DNA of 64,000 nucleotides from Bradyrhizobium jicamae (lineage in GTDB: Bacteria > Pseudomonadota > Alphaproteobacteria > Rhizobiales > Xanthobacteraceae): the NCBI RefSeq assembly GCF_018130695.1, contig NZ_JAFCJX010000012.1, forward strand, positions 62,001-126,000, read 5' to 3'. Positions 62,539 through 64,000 of the stretch are shown piece by piece. Every line of letters begins with the position of its first letter. Position 1 is the stretch's first letter. The translations under genes were made by a program, and so were the position numbers. The notes under the pieces were generated by a model. The model did no database searches. It was given only the letters and a program-made list of their open reading frames with translations, and had not been told where the DNA came from.

Positions 62539-63114
62539 ATGGCGGTGGAGATGATCACGTTGCGCCTGGTCGGCGTCGGGCCGATGCTGATGCATTCGAG
62601 CCGCTTGGCCGATCCGCTCGACGCGCAAGCCAAAGCCTTGAGCAAGATCACGCACAAGGGGCACAAAACGGACGCTGACCATCACCGCATCGCGGAACTC
62701 GAATGGTTCGGCTCGCTGTGGCTCCACGAGGGCCGGCCATGCCTGCCGCCGACTGCGATCAAGGGCGCGCTGGTCACCGGCGCCAAGACGGTGCGCAAGG
62801 GCAAGGCGACCCGGGCCGCCTTCGTCGCAGAAGGCCCCGCGATGCTCGAGTACGACGGCCCGAAGACGGTCGAGGAACTCTGGAAGGACCCGCGCTTCCG
62901 TCACCGCGAGATCGTGCGCGTCGGCGACTCGCGGGTGGCGCGCACCCGCCCGTATTTCGACGGCTGGAGTGCGACTGTCCGCGGGACCTTCATCACCACC
63001 ATCCTCAACCGCGAGGACGTGGTCGGCTACTTTCGCATGGCCGGTCCCTTCGGCATCGGGGACCACCGTCCCGACTTCGGTCGCTTCCTGATCGAGGAGT
63101 CGCAGCTCGAATAG
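62539..63114 (+). CDS. Phage-type protein with RAMP-like glycine motif
   Basis: A 191-residue protein. MITLRLVGVGPMLMHSSRLA at the start and LPPTAIKGAL (69-78) resemble the strand and glycine-rich loop of RAMP-fold proteins. The middle is basic (AKTVRKGKATR) and the tail has GIGDHRPDFGRF. Similar proteins appear in proteobacterial prophages as I recall, without a known role. It is the second gene of a run that starts with HNH. Confidence 0.6.
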   Translation: MAVEMITLRLVGVGPMLMHSSRLADPLDAQAKALSKITHKGHKTDADHHRIAELEWFGSLWLHEGRPCLPPTAIKGALVTGAKTVRKGKATRAAFVAEGPAMLEYDGPKTVEELWKDPRFRHREIVRVGDSRVARTRPYFDGWSATVRGTFITTILNREDVVGYFRMAGPFGIGDHRPDFGRFLIEESQLE

Positions 63115-63291
63115 TTCTTGGCTTGGCTCGACACCGCGAGGCTCGGCGTGGTCCGGCACGGTGTGACGTGACGGGGCGTGTCCCGGCGAGGCAGGGCAGG
63201 GTCCGCCTTGGATCCTCCCTCGCCTAACCCTTTCAAATCCCACTTTCGACATCACGCGCGGGCTTCCGCGCGAACGACGGAGCGTTGCCCG

Positions 63292-63717
63292 ATGAACGAA
63301 CGCGAACACCCGCGAAGCGAGGCGTTGCCGCCGGTGCTGTTCTACTGGCGGACGAAGACTGCTGAATCATTCGACGAACGTGCGCGCGCCGAGGTCACCG
63401 CCTTCGTCGGCCGGATATCCGCAACGATGCCGGAATGGCGGGCGGCGATCCGCGGCGACGCTGCCGCGGCCGTTGGTCTCGTCGTCGGCCGGCGCATCTC
63501 CGAGCATATCGACGTGCGCGTCGACCTCAGCATGACGGTGCTGCTGGCCTGCGCCTTCTTCGATCCGGCCGCGGCGCTGGTGATGTCGCACACGTTGGCG
63601 CGCATGCCGATCGAGCCGCGCGAGCGGGCGCGCCTCTCGGCGTCCTGGTCGATGCACAAGATCTGGCTCGGCAGCCGCCGTGCCGGTACGGGCGAGCCCA
63701 AGACGCCGCCCCGCTGA
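63292..63717 (+). CDS. Hypothetical protein in phage-like run
   Basis: A 141-residue protein. The ATG at 63292 follows a 177-base spacer after the previous gene. An alpha-helical pattern with two hydrophobic helices (about 55-70 and 84-104) and a basic tail. No family recognised. GC content is like the core genome. Confidence 0.6.
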   Translation: MNEREHPRSEALPPVLFYWRTKTAESFDERARAEVTAFVGRISATMPEWRAAIRGDAAAAVGLVVGRRISEHIDVRVDLSMTVLLACAFFDPAAALVMSHTLARMPIEPRERARLSASWSMHKIWLGSRRAGTGEPKTPPR

Positions 63718-63730
63718 AGGGAGGCGCGTC

Positions 63731-64000
63731 GTGATCCTGCAGCCGATGAGCGATCTGCATTCCGACTTCCGTGGCTTCCCGGGATACCCGCCGCCGGTGC
63801 CGGGCGTGTCGGTGATCGTCGTCGCCGGCGACACGCGGCAGGGCCTCGCCGCCGCGCTACGTGAGTTGCGCGTGGCCTATCCGCCGCCTCTTGAGGTCGT
63901 CGTCGTGGCCGGCAACCACGAGTTCTGGGCGCGCCCGGCATTGCCCGCGGCGATTGACGAAGGCCGTCGCGTCGCCGCCGACCTCGGGCTGCATTACCTT
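63731..64000 (+). CDS. Calcineurin-like metallophosphoesterase, 3'-truncated
   Basis: The start GTG at 63731 gives VILQPMSDLHSDF; then VVAGDTRQGL and VVVAGNHEFW, the DxH, GD and GNHE metal-binding motifs of the family. The frame is open at the window edge, so only 90 residues are seen. Probable two-metal phosphodiesterase or phosphatase. It lies 13 bases after the preceding gene. Confidence 0.88.
   Translation, partial: MILQPMSDLHSDFRGFPGYPPPVPGVSVIVVAGDTRQGLAAALRELRVAYPPPLEVVVVAGNHEFWARPALPAAIDEGRRVAADLGLHYL

Overview
The window looks like a chromosomal stretch of a Bradyrhizobium-type alphaproteobacterium. It is GC-rich and carries a periplasmic nitrate reductase operon in the order napEDABC behind a perfect FNR/FixK-type box. 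It also has a Caulobacter-like flagellar cluster with FlbD and a SciP-like (DUF1153) regulator, and palindromic intergenic repeats of the kind I remember from Bradyrhizobium genomes. No database search was possible, so the genus is an inference.

Layout. 1-33 kb reads as core chromosome. It holds a membrane protein running in from the left, repeat-filled spacers (2.1-3.8 kb), small conserved proteins, methionine sulfoxide reductases (msrA, msrB), a Dda/RecD-like helicase and napEDABC (7.9-12.1 kb, minus strand). A sulfonate uptake and desulfonation operon follows (two SsuA proteins, SsuD, SsuC, SsuB and a flavin reductase, 13.8-19.1 kb), preceded by a separate luciferase-like monooxygenase. 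Next come a PAS-GGDEF-EAL protein, the flagellar block (flbD, fliN, fliH, fliG, fliF, sciP-like, flgD, fliK, 22.2-30.4 kb, minus strand), mnmA, a methyltransferase and a tRNA-Met(CAT) at 33.2 kb.

Directly after the tRNA the character changes. 33.3-61.7 kb is a loosely packed accessory region with decayed genes (enoyl-CoA hydratase, MAPEG, one small ORF with an in-frame stop), long spacers and one-off functions. These include a sensor kinase/LuxR response regulator pair, two Crp/Fnr regulators, an orphan branched-chain-type binding protein, two NhaD Na+/H+ antiporter paralogues 17 kb apart, a CLC chloride channel with CBS domains, a membrane-tethered trehalose-6-phosphate synthase, a Cox11-cytochrome c fusion, paired DUF5985-like membrane proteins, a formate/nitrite-type transporter and an orphan NrtA-like binding protein. 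The common thread is ion, pH, osmotic and redox homeostasis. A 14-bp palindrome, GTACKSTAVCGTAC, recurs three times here, twice about 77 bp ahead of a small gene, and may be a regulon operator.

61.7-64 kb looks phage- or element-like. An XRE repressor diverges from an HNH protein across a perfect 10-bp-arm palindrome. Downstream are a protein with a RAMP-like glycine motif, a small unknown protein and a phosphoesterase that runs off the right edge.

No CRISPR array, rRNA, complete insertion sequence, integrase or replication origin was seen.
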